Notes: a model not told the origin generated them from the letters alone. A stretch of DNA of 64,000 bases from Chlorops oryzae (GCA_020466095.1 CM035807.1:26578144-26642143); one strand, 5' to 3'; positions 13,997 to 26,704 are shown, numbered from the stretch's first letter. Numbers and translations: made by a program.

Positions 13997-14497
13997 GTTG
14001 TGACGAATTCCGAAGAATTCCGGTACAATCTATGAATACTCCAAGATAAATTTACTGCATAAGCTATAGTCTATATCATTTGTTTATCTCACTCATCCAC
14101 ATAATTTGCCAGATTAGTTCTACTTTCGAGATTATAAACATAATCATTTATTACATTGGAGAATTAGTGGACTATGCATATAGGCATGGCCTTTCATACC
14201 ACAGCACTAGGCACCGGGGGCGCCGCTAATGTGTACCAATTTAACATTGAATAGGAGTATTGACAATGTTGTCAAACCTTGATCAATTTTTGGGGTTATC
14301 CACCCCTCAAAAATTCCAACCACCCCACCTGGACTCGCAAAAAGTGGGCCGCCCAAGACAGTTCCAAGCCTCGGTCGCCGCTGTACCATGTCTAATTTAT
14401 ATTTAAAAAAAAATAAAACTGTAAATAAATATAATTAAAATATACCAGAAATAGATATGTGGAGTTCATATAGTTGAAGTTTCGCGAGGTGTATTAA

Positions 14498-14887
14498 CCC
14501 TGCAGGAAATGTCAATAGTGAATCTATACTCTTTCTCTACTGACTGCGTCAACAGTACTACTGACCAGCTATAACCGTCGCAATGCTTTGCGCTATAGAC
14601 ATTTAACATTGAGTTGTCATTGAATGTCAACAGTAGACATAAAAACTATTGACGAACTATTGACGACCTATTGACGTCGTTACTATTATGTAGACAAAAG
14701 GAGTACTCTTTCGCTTTATAAGGAGACACGTTGTTGACATGGTCAATAAAGATGAACTATTCCTCTTGACAGTACAGTTTCTCTAATGACATCGCCCGTA
14801 AATACTGTTGACATTGGAACTAGTTCACTTGTCTATATTGACGTCAATATAGACATGGGGTCATATGGCGACAGGCTTCCTCCAGGG
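14498..14887. mobile_element. CCCTGCAG-family miniature element, 390 bp
   Basis: The left end CCCTGCAGGAA and right end TTCCTCCAGGG are inverted repeats (10 of 11). The first ~24 bp match the left end of the element at 2500 (CCCTGCAGKAAWTRTCAATAG). It lacks the tRNA-like modules of that larger element. The first bases are preceded by TTAA, which is not repeated on the other side. Confidence 0.5.
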
Positions 14888-15028
14888 AAACGAAAAGATT
14901 CCATATACTACCACTATCATCCAATAGATACCCGATCAACGACCTTCTGAACGTTTGGCTTCGATCCGCGGGTGTACCAAGCCCGCAACCGCCGACCGAT
15001 GCCATCGCGGTGTATAAACATATACCTA

Positions 15029-15080
15029 CAGTCGAGTCTGGATAGAATGAATCCCGGATAGAGTGAATAAATTAGTGGTG
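15029..15080 (+). repeat. pogo/Tigger-like terminal fragment
   Basis: TA then CAGTCGAGTCTGGATAGAAT, typical of pogo-group ends. An inverse end, ...CCAGACCCGACTG then TA, lies at about 22330-22379. The two are 7 kb apart and need not belong to one element. Weaker ends of this kind start at 10859, 18159 and 32380. Confidence 0.35.
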
Positions 15081-15170
15081 TAAACACATAGACTGTTGCT
15101 GTGGGTTAGTCGTATTCAGACATCTTCCCCGTTGTTCTTTGATCAAACATGAATATGTACGTAGTTAGGC

Positions 15171-15358
15171 TGAAAACACACCAAAGCCAACAAAACGTTG
15201 TTTCATGTCGAATCCGACAAAAGTATATTGCTTCTTATTTAGCAACACACACCGAGTACAATACAACGTTTTGTTGGTCAACGCATTTGTTCGAACGCCG
15301 TTCATATATGGCACTCCATACGTCAAAAAAACGTTTTGTTGGCTTTGGTGTGTTTTCA
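15171..15358. mobile_element. Miniature inverted-repeat element, 188 bp
   Basis: Perfect 29-bp inverted ends beginning TGAAAACACACCAAAGCCAA. The interior has a second inverted pair around ACAACGTTTTGTTGG. Superfamily not assigned; flanks show only a weak TTAGG/CTTAAGG similarity. Confidence 0.75.
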
Positions 15359-16536
15359 ACCTTAAGGGGTAAGATAAAATTCTACTGAATATTTATTTTG
15401 TCCCTATCTTCCGAGACATTTCCACACGTGGCAGCGATGGCTTCGAAACACAAACGTTACATCATTATCAGAGGAATGTTGACAGATTGTCAAAATGTCA
15501 ACAGATCAGTGTTTCGAGACCATGGAATAAAACAGTTTAGACAAAGAAGTGTTATACTTGAGAGTATAAAAAGATGACACAAGAAATCTGACTTTGCCGA
15601 AATAGTCACAAATCTTCGTCACGAATTGATGTTACTATGACATAGCAATGCAATTGTTTTCATCCAGGCATCAAGTCATTCTTGTGCTTAGGATCTGTTT
15701 TGAATTTCTTTCTTTTTTTTTTTTTTTGTTACCCTGTTTTGTGAGTTTACCAAGGAATGAAATTCGAAAATTACCATTGAAATTTGATCACAATCCTACC
15801 ACACACTGAAATTTTGTAGGTCAAGCACCCAATAAATTCCTTATCAATGTTTCCATTACATTATTTCATATTCATTGAGCCCTTCAAGCCGCACAAATTG
15901 ATTGAATTGTTTGAATTGTGCACCTCAATGTTTTTCGATGCATGTGCATGGGCAACATGAACCACCTTGGCTGACAATACTTGAACTGCATACGAGATGC
16001 GGTTGCTGGCAAGTTTTCCAAAAAATATTTTTTCTTTTTGGTTTCGTTTTGTACTCTGCCATTATTACTTTACACATTACCATAAATTGGTGAACGATGG
16101 CTTTGCTTATTGTCATTAGACATTTCGTCACATTCGAAATCGTGCTGGCCTTGACTTAATTTCTGGCTTTGGCTGCTATCATTTTACAACGAAAAATAAG
16201 AAAAAACAATAAAAAATAAATAGGAAAATAATGAAAACAAAAAAAAATGAGAAAACCGAGAAATCATAAACACTTTCAATTGACCATGTTAAGAGCGGCA
16301 GTTATCATTGGGAATAATTGAGCCATGAGCGTTTTAATGCAGATTTCGCACAATCATTGTAACTTCATAATCGACTCGGTTGGACTCGACTTAGCTGAAC
16401 TGAACTGAACTGAACTGAAGTGAACCGCGCTGAATGACCGACTGCGGAGGGTGGTGCACTGTGGAGCAAAAAAGTGCATACATTGCATGCGCGTCGAATT
16501 CCAGCAAATGCGTCAGTCAACGACACTAAACTGCGT

Positions 16537-16561
16537 TGCTGCTGCTGCTGCTGCTGCTGCG
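16537..16561. repeat. (CTG)n microsatellite
   Basis: About eight CTG units. Short frames here read poly-Gln or poly-Ala, but there is no gene support. Confidence 0.85.
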
Positions 16562-17627
16562 TGCCTTGTGTGCATGACCCAATTGGTTGGATTAAAGTGC
16601 CTATTTTTCTTTTTTGCATTTCATTGCAATATTGTTTTTCTCTTTGAGTACTTAAGTACTTACGGGGCGTTGAATTTAGAGATTACTGTCATTAAATAAG
16701 ATTTGACCCTAAAATCGAATGAGTATTTTTTTCATTAAGAGAATTCAGGAATGTGAGAATGTGGTTCGATGTACTGCTGAGCATTGATGAATCAAGGTGG
16801 ACGGACAATTAATCTGCTTGAAAATCATACAGGGAATTTCTTCAAAAGGAATTTGTAATTTGTCTACAACTGGAGCCGAATTATTTAAATACATAATTAT
16901 TGTCTAAGGTCAATTAGAGCAAAATTCATGCTCGCCACCAAAGTCGCTCGATGTCATCGGTGGTGTCGTGTGTTCGGTGAATCTGATATGCAGAGCGCAA
17001 CATCGCAGTTTGGTACGATCGCTGAAATGTTACCATATTCGATTGTGACATCTTCTTCTTTCGTTTCCAAAAAAAAAAAAAAAAAAATTCCAAAAAAAAA
17101 AACGAAAAAAAAACACCAAAAACCCACCTTACCAATGAATCGGAATGACACTAGACTCGATTTCTTACGAAATTTTATTACACATTCATTTAAACATACA
17201 TTCATTGTTTCTTCAGTCTTTGTTTTTGGCCAAAATATTGTACCAACAAGCAAACATACGGACAGTCAGACAGACAGACCGACCGGGGACCAACGAACCG
17301 ACAAATATCGATGATTACCTATTGCTGACTTAACATAAAAACCCGAAAGCAAGCATAAGAAATAAGACTTAAGTAAATCGTTAAATCGAAGCCGATAGCT
17401 CTTCTTCTTCTTTTCTTCTTCTTCTTCTTTTTACATTTTTGATTTACCTACATATGTATGTATGTTCATATGTGTTTGGTGCTACCATCTATAAGAGCAA
17501 TAATAATTCAAGGTGGCCATATGTAAATTACGCAGCCAAAGAGCTTCAGACTACACAGATTTCGGCCCGTTTCTTTATTCAGTTAATTATTTAATTGTTT
17601 TTCATATAGGCGCGCCAAAGGCCATTT

Positions 17628-17639
17628 TGCGCATGCGCA
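17628..17639. promoter_or_regulatory. NRF-1/Ewg-type palindrome
   Basis: TGCGCATGCGCA is a perfect palindrome fitting YGCGCAYGCGCR. No gene start is visible nearby. Confidence 0.3.
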
Positions 17640-18409
17640 CATGTTTCCTATTGTCAGCATTGTTTCTTTAAGAAGTCGAATTTTGAAAAAGAAAATTTTT
17701 TTTTCCATTCAACCCACACGTTTCTTTTGACATTGCAATGGCAAACTCCATGCAATTGGACAATTGCATGAGCCAATTACGTAAACTAACGGAAGGTGTA
17801 TGTAACCCATCGCGAGCCTTTGCGCAACACAAGCTTAGTATATTTTTTCTTTCAATTTACATTAAACATATTTATTATTATTATTTATATTATTATAATC
17901 GGACTTTCTCAGCCTTAACCCTCTTCGTCTTCTTAGAATTGCACAGCCGATATACTCGTATGTTCATATCTGCAAACTTCTACCGCTTCTAGAGGTTAAC
18001 GTTACAGCTGCTCTACTTACGTTAATAAGAAAAAAAAAATATATAAACAAGTTCAACTGATTTCCCCGTTTCCTTTTTTAAAGCTTATTTCCTCTTCCTG
18101 TTCATTTCCGCATCATTGAATTGAAATGGGGTGAAAGCACTCAGCCCAGTAGCTTCTACAGTAAACTCACTTAATGGCGTATTAAAATGTTTGCTTAATG
18201 TACCTTCGTAATTACTTGAAATTAATGATTCTGAAAAGGTCTAGAGGGGAGCTGCAATCGGTCGTATAAAGCTCAATATATCCCGTACATTTTTCTATAA
18301 GTAAAAAAGTAGAAGAACCCAGTAAGAGTCCTGCTGTCAAAAGCGAATACTTTGTACCAATTTAATGAATATAAGTTCAGTGAAGTCGAAGAGTTTTATT
18401 CATCCTTAA

Positions 18410-18980
18410 CCCTCTATCGCATACGAACCCCCATACATGGTTTCTGGAAACAAAAAAAAGCTTAGGTTATTTGGCGACGGAACACAATAAATTCTGGTAT
18501 GTCACAAAAATCTATATGAAAAATTAACAATTTTGAAAATTTCATGTGCCCTAAAAACCGCTGCTACTCAATTATTAGGTATATATCGAAACTATACAAA
18601 TCCCTCATTTACTTCAAGAATGTCATATCTCATAAAATCCATTTTGATCAAAGTAGAGAATATTATTCTCTTCCCATAAAGAGAGAACGAAATTTTTACT
18701 TAATGTGAGGCATAATACACCGAATATTTCCTCATCATTAACTCATTTTGAGACACGACATTCTTAAAGTAAATGAGCGATATGTTCTTAACTTGAAATT
18801 GAAAAGGTAAAAGTGGGTAAAAACTGGGTCGTCATGGTTTTTGGACCAATTTAAATTCTAGACGATTTTGCAGTTGATTGCTTTGATATCCCCGATTTTT
18901 ATTTTTTAAGCCTAAAAAAAACCATTTACCCCGAAAAAAATGTTTCTTCTTGTTGTTTTAATATATCATGCAGTAAAGGG
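18410..18980. mobile_element. piggyBac-like miniature element
   Basis: TTAA at 18406-18409 and 18981-18984 flank ends CCCTCTATCGCATACG and (inverted) CCCTTTACTGCATGAT. The TTAA site plus CCCT start is the piggyBac hallmark. A second, internal inverted pair (CTCATTTACTTCAAGAATGTC near 18605 and its partner near 18758) is present. No ORF. Confidence 0.65.
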
Positions 18981-18984
18981 TTAA

Positions 18985-21900
18985 TAAGATTTTGAAACGA
19001 ATAAAAACTTTTTTCTTTGGGTGTCCGTTTACAGCAGCTTTCAATGTTCATAAATACCTTCATGCGTTTGTGGAATTAAAAGTGCTAAATTTCAGTAGAT
19101 ATGGTTGTGTTACCATTTAAGAAGAGGATGTTAAAGAATGCCGAACAACATTTGAATGAAAAGAGAAGAAAAAAAAAAAGAAAGAAAGAGAGTTAGCGAA
19201 GAGATCGTGCCAGCATATGTTACAAGATTCACGCGAAACTAAGCACGCTTCAGAGAACTACCTTCATAATGTGTAAGGATATGAGGCAACAGGAGCAGGC
19301 GAGTGTACACCCTACTGAGCTGGTCACTCTCATTCTCTCCCAATCCATAAGTTACCCATTCTCTCTCTCTCTCTCTCTCCTCTCTCGCTTTCTGTCTCTT
19401 AGCAGCATTTTCATGGAGAGAGCAAGTGAATTTTCTGCATGAGGTACCAAACACATTGACTATCGTCTGACAACACTGTTCGTCGTTGCTAAACGATAAA
19501 AGGTTTCTTCAGTCTTTTGATGAATTTCGTGCTGTTCGGATGTTTGCACGTTGTATGCGGTCTTTTATTTATTTCTCTAGTTCAGAAAACTAATTGGATA
19601 AAGTAATTTTAAAAAGCAAATAGAAATAGATAAACAGAAAAATTAAAATAATTAAAAAACTCATACAGATCGGTCGGTTGTGATGTTGCAGCGTGTGATG
19701 TGTTCGTTTACGTATTTTAAGTAAATCCTTAAGTTTTGATGTCGGCTTTGGATCCGTATCTCTTTGGAAAAGGTATAAACGCATGTATAAAGAATTATTG
19801 ACGAAAAGGAAGGCACAAAATTCTGATGTGTGCAATAAAAAAAAAAAAAACTTTTATTGAGCAAACGTGAAATTTCGTGGCGCGCTTCGTACTCCGCTCG
19901 AATGCATAAAAATTCGTCATATTGTATGTGCGGTGACGTTGGCGTCTCTATAGGTTACTTCAAAACATTCATCATCGGTTTCCGCCTGCAATTTTCTAAG
20001 CGACTCAATCAAGAAAATTAGCAAAAAAAATTAAAATTTAAAAACAACAAAATTAAGAAAAAAAAAATGAAGTGAAATGTTTTATGTAACAAAGTAAAAA
20101 AAAATTAAAGTTGGGAATAGTTTTTTTTTTTTTTCTTATTTTGTGTGTGCTGTGCAAAAGAAAGTCACGTTTCTCAACCCAATCCATGCGAACGTTCCCT
20201 GCCGGTCGCTTCAGGAAATCATTCGTCGCGTTGCGTTGCTTTGGGTTGGCAAGAGTTGCGGAGTTGCGTAAACCGCAAAAGTACTTCGTGCGATCTGAAG
20301 AATGGCCACCGAGCTATCAAAGAGTGCTTCTCGAGGCTCAATTAAAACCATTTTTTTCAGTATTTTTATGAATTTTTTTTTTTTTTTTGGTTTCAGCTTG
20401 TTGCACCTACCTATGAGTAGCATCTCTCCTTTCGATTTTGTACACATTCTCTCCCTGACATACTTAGAAACACGCCTTTTTTGCACCCAAAAAACTCGGG
20501 CATGGACATACCTTTTGGGAGCAGCATTTCTCTTTTATCCCTGAATATGAACGGCTGCAGAAGCGCTGCAAAAGAAACAAAACAAAAAAAAAAACAAAAA
20601 ATTAAACAATTTTGTTTTTGGCTAAAAGACATTATTCAAAAATTAAAAGCACGTCTTCGTAAATTTAATGAGGCCGCATTATTCGTGCGTTCGTCTGTGA
20701 CTTTGTATCTTTTCTTTTGGGTAGCGAAAATGTGACATAATATGTCATTATATGAGATACTTATGTGTGCGCCTTGGCTGAGCGGCAAAAGCCAGTGATG
20801 CCAACCCAGACAATTGCTACAAAAAAACTTTCTTTCTCTCAACATGCTGTTCTTCTTTTATCTTATATTTATACGCATGTATGTAGATAGCAAGCCACTT
20901 TTATCAATAAAAAAAAGCAAATTAGTTAAGCTAAAAAAAGAGCGACAAAAAATCTTCAAGAGAACAATCTTTCGCAAAAAATACACACTTTGGCATTACT
21001 GGCAGAGAGAGGCAGAGCGCAATGATAAAAAAAAACCCAAGAGAGACTCGTGTATCTAAGAGAGTCGTGTATCTTTTAGATACATGTGACTGCATATGTT
21101 GCACAGCAGATACTTCCTTCTCGCTTAGGTAATAGTAATCACATTGGAAGTACATATATAAAGGATATACTCGTGATATACTCGTACTCCCGCGTGTCAA
21201 TTCGTTTTGGCCGTAAATACTGAATGAAATGGAAATGCAAGGAACACGAATCAAAGGCACACAAGTCGAGACTTGAATTGCATTGACGGCTCGACACCGA
21301 AGTCGAGAACTCGTCCTTTTGCCAGGAAACTATTAAATAAGAAGGAGTCTCGGATGCGATCAAATTATAAATATCAAGGCGTTGGCAAAGTGAAAAGTGT
21401 CCGCAATAAAATATAAAATAATGAAAAGCCAAGGAGGAAAGGACGAAAGGCAGGAGACTAGTGACTTGTGATAGTGAGAAAGAAAGTAATAAGACGAAGC
21501 GATTTTTTAAACTACTTATTTTTTTTTAAATAATTTTTTTTCACACTCTTCCAATTAGAAACTTTTTAAAAGCAAAAAGAAACAGATTGAAAGTTCATAA
21601 TTGGAAGCAGCAAGAAATTTTCAAGATGAATTGTTTTAAAAGTGTGACAAATTAAAGAAAACATAATCAGCACTAGCCGTAATGAAGTAAAGTTTTTTAC
21701 GCCAAGGACAGAAAGAAAAAAAAATCCATGACTTCCTGAAATAATAATAACACTAGACCGCAAAAATATTATTTCTCAATGCAAGTTCCCTTCTCCAAGG
21801 ACCTTGGCCTTCTTAACATGAAAAAAAAATTATTTAAAAAATTATTACCGAAGCGGTTTTATTTTTATATTAATTAAAAAAATTCTTTTTAAAGTGGGGT

Positions 21901-24239
21901 TTTTCCTCAAATTAGAGATGATTTTAATTTTTAATTTGAAGGATGATATGTTTAAATCGGATGATGTTTTGTCGAGCTCTGCTCAAAAAAGCTTAAATTT
22001 TTTTTTTTCAAATACAGAAGAAAAGAGTGGAAAGTGGAAAGAGTGAACTAGTTTTGCAATGCCTATTCACACAACCGAGACTGTTCACATTATCGAGGCA
22101 AAATTTTCTTATGTTTTATTGCTTTATTTGGTAAATATTTTTACACAATTTTACTGCTAAGGGTCTGAAAAATTCTGTTTTGTTTAAAGGATTTTCAGAT
22201 TTTTGGAAAAAGTTCAATCGAGACGTTTGTTTCTTACGTGTTCTCCTAATGAATTTGGAAACGGAATTCTCGCGAAATGTTAGAATACCATCGTAATCTG
22301 TCTTATAATACTCAGTTCATGTCTTCACATGACTGAGGTGCTCACCTTATCCGGGCTGCACACTATCCAGACCCGACTGTATTTGCATAAAAAAATATTG
22401 CTTCCATTAGAAATTTTTAAAATAATTTATTCGTGTTTAAAAGGCCAAAGCCCATAAAGGAAAAATATTGAGATCTCGTGAGAAAAAATGCTGTAAGCTA
22501 GTGTAAATAAACTGGAAGTGAAAATTCCCATTGAAGTTCTTCCTATTATTTCGAAGACGACTGTGACTGAATATTCGAATAAAGAACTCCTGAAAAAAAG
22601 TTTTCTCATTGGAACGGAACTCTTAAGCAATGTGACTCTTAGCTGAACGAAGAAAGAATTCGTAAAATCAAATATTTATTTAAAATTTCAAGAAATATTT
22701 ATGATGTGTGTGTGTCTTCACCTTCGAAATTCCCTTTTATTTTTCTGACTCCAAATGCGGCACTGAAATTTAACTAATCAAAAATAATCAAGAGAAAAAA
22801 AAAGATCGCCCAACAAAAGATCCAATTAGCATTTTGACAAACAAAACTTGCGAATGCTTTTAGCGTTAACCCATAACGGACTTTAATTAAGCACTCCAAC
22901 CTAATATGGAATACTTTTTCAAATCGATTTAAATAGATTCGCCAAATAATATGGAGATATGAGAAAGAAATCAACGATATTACGATGGTATTCACAGGGC
23001 GTGTAATATTCGGAGGGAGGGATTTGGAAATCACAGATTAATCCCCTGTATACGCCCATGCTTATTAGCAAAAAAATTTCAGCACGTGGTGAAAGTGCGA
23101 AGCGCTTAGTGAATACCCTCAAAAGCTTAAAAGGATAAGATCTGGTATAAAACTTTATTATTTTGGAAGAACTCGTCGAAATTATACAAGATTTTCGACT
23201 CAAAGATACGAAAATAATCCGGGAAAGTTTTACTATGGACAAAACAAGGCAGTTCCGTTTACTCTTTTGCCCTTGCCCTTCTATTTCCTGCGCTGGCATA
23301 AAAAAGAAAATTGTCAAAATTGTGTAATTGTCAGTGGAAAGTTTCTCCCCTGGCTCATCAAGTCCAAATCTGGAAAAAGAATGGAAAAAAATAATATTCA
23401 TAAAATTAATTTTTTAAAATTCCTAAAAACCTAAAGACCTGGCAACCCCACAAAGAACGTGGTTCATCAAACTTGAACAAAAATTAAGCGATTGAAGCCA
23501 TTTACGACTGAAATGTTTCTATGCTTGATTATCTGAATGGAGACTACTATATTTAAACCTGAAAGAATCTGAAAGAATCTTTCATTCAAAGGTCTCCATT
23601 TCAAAGAATTATAAAAGGTGTGAATTTGCCCGGGGGGAAAGGAAGAAATGACGAAAAGCATATTCGATACCATGAATGAATCTGTTTCCATTCAGAAAAT
23701 ACATATGTAAAGACAATGCCTGCAGCCGCGAAATTAAAAAAAAAAAAATTATTTTAAATTTGCAGAAAATATGTATTCAAAAAAAACGAAGTAAAAATTA
23801 TAAAATGTGATTTCTAAGACCATCATAGTTAGCTAAGTATCTTCATTTATTGTGCCGGAAGATACAGACCCCGATTGAGCTGGGCCGCAAATCAAAAGCA
23901 GAGCGTTCAAAAGCTGAGATTCGTCATGACGCGTCAGACGGCCTCATCGTGTAATCCGAGCAACAAACTTACTCTAGACGACTGAGTCCGTTCGCCAAAG
24001 GCAAAAGTGAAATACATACTCCTATATACTTATATGAATGAAGACATATCTATCTACGTTCATATATATTTACGTACATATTTGCATAGAGCGATTTAAA
24101 AATTCATACTTTGCGCTGTTACTGAGAGCGGCAGGCCGCATATATGCGGAATATTCGTGAGCTGTGTTTGTGCGAATGTGTGTTTTTTTCTTTCATTTTT
24201 TAAATTTTATGTTTACTGGATTCGAGTATCCAAATGATC
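18985..24239. other. Non-coding
   Basis: Contains (CT)n at about 19361-19380 and many A/T runs. The overlapping short frames at 19.6-21.4 kb and 22.9-23.4 kb show no domain or splice-supported exon. Confidence 0.6.
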
Positions 24240-24981
24240 ACGGCTTTTTCTGCGGCATTTGAAAGCGTATACAATAGTTAAAATAAGACTTTCGTTTAAC
24301 TCGAAAGCCAGTAATCGATAGTTTACGGCGATAGTTGTCGCCTGAAGTCGCCGCGCGGTTCGGGTGCAAGAAAATTGATAACTGGCCGACCGGTTGAGCT
24401 ATTGGGCGTTTGGACTATTGGATTTTTGGACCGTCGAGCTTTTCCCAATTGAACCTGTATTACTTGCCTTGTCTTGGCTTGGCTTGTCTGTGTCGTTTGC
24501 AATTCATCCGGAAACCGGAACATCCGGGAAGATAATTTTATTTATTTTTGTTTATTTATAATTTTAAAACTTTCATTGATTTTTCCTGAAAATAGTCACT
24601 GCCTTATCCACGGATGCACGTTAAAAAGAAAAGACTTTCAAATCTAGAGATATAATTGCATTGAACGTGTTAAACTCCAGCTACGTTTAAATCATCAAAG
24701 AACTGAAAAGGTTGAAGAAAAAAAAAAAAATTAAATAAGAAATTGCAAAAAAGAATATGAAATAAAAGCTGAAACAATTAAATCAAAACAAAAGACGAAC
24801 AGGCGGCTTTAGACACAAAAGTTCCCACCACAATCGACGTGTGTTTTCCATGCTCGTCTCGCATAGAAAAGTGACAACGATTATAAATAATTGGATTTAA
24901 TAACGAAGAGCTGCAGTGAAACATCGGCTAGGCACCTAATGAAAGGATTCAAAGGGCATGAGGATAACGTCGATTGCGTCA
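24240..24981 (+). other. Candidate 5' non-coding exon and promoter
   Basis: A locally less AT-rich block (24300-24530) with a near-DRE (AATCGATA at about 24314) is followed by an A-rich leader-like stretch. It ends at a strong donor, GCGTCAG|GTGAGA, at 24981/24982. Spliced to the acceptor at 41141, its last ATG would open a 17-codon upstream ORF that stops in the next exon. This is a candidate first exon of the elongase; other upstream starts are possible. Confidence 0.25.
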
Positions 24982-25414
24982 GGTGAGACCATTTATAGGG
25001 AAATTTATGATAATTTCTAAATTTTTACAAAACTTTTTACATTAGCATGAGGAGAAAATGTTCGAACTTAATTGCTTAAAAGAAAAGACAAAACAACACT
25101 GTTAGTTCTAGCCTTTGGGGACATTACACCCTATTAACCACAAAGAACTCTTCCATCAAATTGCTTTTTCATTTAATGTTTTTAATTTCTAATGACCTGC
25201 GATGAGTTTTAAGATCTTTAAGATTACTTCAAAAATATAACTAAGGTATTTGATACAAATAAGGTCTATGCTCTCATAAGGCTTATAGTGCAAAAAAGCC
25301 AGTAAAAATATATTTACGTCAAAAATACTTCCACCACCCATAGACGATAGCCCAACGACTCGGAGAACATAGTGCGGGAGGCAACACTTGATAAAAGGCT
25401 CAGATATCTACATA

Positions 25415-26702
25415 TTAGGTGTAGTAAAAAGAAATCCATTATTTTTCCAATAGATGGCGTTATTTATCTGCATCTCGCGTTGTATAAGTCCGATCGTGTT
25501 CCGCTAGGGGGCATTAGAAAGATGACAGTTCCTACTAAAGAAGCTTTTTTGACACTTTTTTGATTGATTGATTCAGTTTTGTTTGAGAGCTTGTCAAAGA
25601 TGGACATCAGCAAAGAGAAAATTCGCTACATTTTACAGTTTTTCTTCGATAAGGGAGAAAACGCCAGCCAGGCGGCTGAAAATGTGAATAGCGTTTATGG
25701 ACCTGATACTGTAACAGCCAATCATGCGCAATTTTGGTTTCGTCGATTCCGTTCCGGTAACTTCGATGTCAAGGATGCACCACTCACTGGAAGGCCAATT
25801 GTCGAAAATGTCGATAAAATCATGGAAATTATCGAGTCCGACCGTCATGTTAGCACTGTTTCGATTGCAAAAGAGCTAAAGATTGCACAAAAATTCGTTT
25901 GGAACCATTTGAATAAGGCTGGATACACAAAGAAGCTCGATGTATGGGTGCCACACGAGTTAACGCAAAAAAACCTCATAGACCGAATTTCCATCTGCAA
26001 ATCGCTGCTGAACCGCAACAAAATCGACCCATTTCTGAAGCGGTTGGTGACTGGTGATGAAAAGTGGGTCACTTACGACAACGTCAAGCGAAAACGGTCA
26101 TGGTCGAAACACGGTGAACCGGCGGAAACGGTGGCCAAGCCAGGATTGACGGCCAGGAAGGTTTTGCTGTGTGTTTGGTGGGATTGGCAGGGAATTATCT
26201 TCTATGAGCTGCTCCCATACGGCAAAACTCTTAACTCGGAACTCTACTGTCAACAATTGGACCGTCTGAAGGAAGCTATCGCCCATAAGCGGCCAGCTTT
26301 GGCCAATAGGAGAGGAATTGTGTTCCATCAGGACAACGCCAGGCCACACACATCGATAGTGACTCGCCAGAAGCTCCGGGAGTTTGGTTGGGAGGTTCTT
26401 CTGCATCCACCTTATAGTCCGGACCTGGCACCAAGTGATTACCATCTGTTCCTGTCCATGGCGAACAATTTTGCTGGTGAAACATTCGCTTCAAGAGAGG
26501 CTTCTGAAATTCGACTGTCTCAATTTTTTGCTAATAGGAACGAGGGCTTCGATGAGAGAGGCATAATGAAATTACCTTTAAAATGGCAACAAGTTATCGA
26601 ACAAAACGGCGCATATTTGACCTAAATCGGGTCATTCTAACTATCTTAAATAAAGCCCTCAATTTAATGCAAAAATAATGGATTTCTTTTTACTACACCT
26701 AA
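25415..26702 (+). mobile_element. Full-length mariner transposon
   Basis: A 1,288-bp element with perfect 32-bp terminal inverted repeats (25415-25446 and 26671-26702; ends TTAGGTGTAG...). It is flanked by TA on both sides (25413-25414 and 26703-26704), the expected target duplication. Its length and single intact ORF are normal for mariner, and the perfect repeats suggest recent insertion. Confidence 0.97.
25600..26625 (+). CDS. mariner transposase (DD34D)
   Basis: A 341-residue cut-and-paste transposase with no stop or frameshift. I chose the start MDISKEKIR because it matches the usual N-terminus; the open frame extends 12 codons further up. The N-terminal half has the paired helix-turn-helix region, then the linker motif WVPHEL. 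The catalytic triad is visible: TGDEKW (first Asp), HQDNARPH (second Asp), and YSPDLAPSDYHLF (third Asp), with 34 residues between the second and third, so DD34D. The end (KWQQVIEQNGAYL) is family-typical. The TIR start TTAGGT recalls the cecropia-type mariners, but the subfamily was not tested. It may be active. Confidence 0.96.
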   Translation: MDISKEKIRYILQFFFDKGENASQAAENVNSVYGPDTVTANHAQFWFRRFRSGNFDVKDAPLTGRPIVENVDKIMEIIESDRHVSTVSIAKELKIAQKFVWNHLNKAGYTKKLDVWVPHELTQKNLIDRISICKSLLNRNKIDPFLKRLVTGDEKWVTYDNVKRKRSWSKHGEPAETVAKPGLTARKVLLCVWWDWQGIIFYELLPYGKTLNSELYCQQLDRLKEAIAHKRPALANRRGIVFHQDNARPHTSIVTRQKLREFGWEVLLHPPYSPDLAPSDYHLFLSMANNFAGETFASREASEIRLSQFFANRNEGFDERGIMKLPLKWQQVIEQNGAYLT

Positions 26703-26704
26703 TA

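Larger units (their letters stand above)
15359..18405. other. Non-coding
   Basis: Contains the CTG tract, A-runs near 17070-17110, a (CTT)n tract at 17401-17433 and the second NRF-1 palindrome. The open frames at 16926-17314 read through the A-runs and look spurious. Confidence 0.6.

Noticed and set aside
16365..16619. Poly-Gln or poly-Ala protein over the CTG tract
   Set aside because: The frames depend on the microsatellite and have no other protein-like signal or splice support.
16926..17314. Frames of 99 to 128 codons at 17 kb on both strands
   Set aside because: They overlap on opposite strands and run through A/T homopolymers, so they are chance frames.
15029..22379. A single 7.3-kb pogo/Tigger element with ends at 15029 and 22379
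   Set aside because: The ends are only partly alike, no transposase frame lies between them, and other pogo-like ends occur elsewhere.
24323..24523. 66-codon minus-strand frame with protein-like composition
   Set aside because: No homology recognised and no splice-supported extension; composition follows the local lower AT content.
24938..24981. Short peptide MKGFKGHEDNVDCV resembling the start of a WD40 repeat before a good donor site
   Set aside because: No following WD40 exon was found in any frame downstream, and a 15-codon match is weak. Kept only as a possible upstream ORF in a 5' exon.
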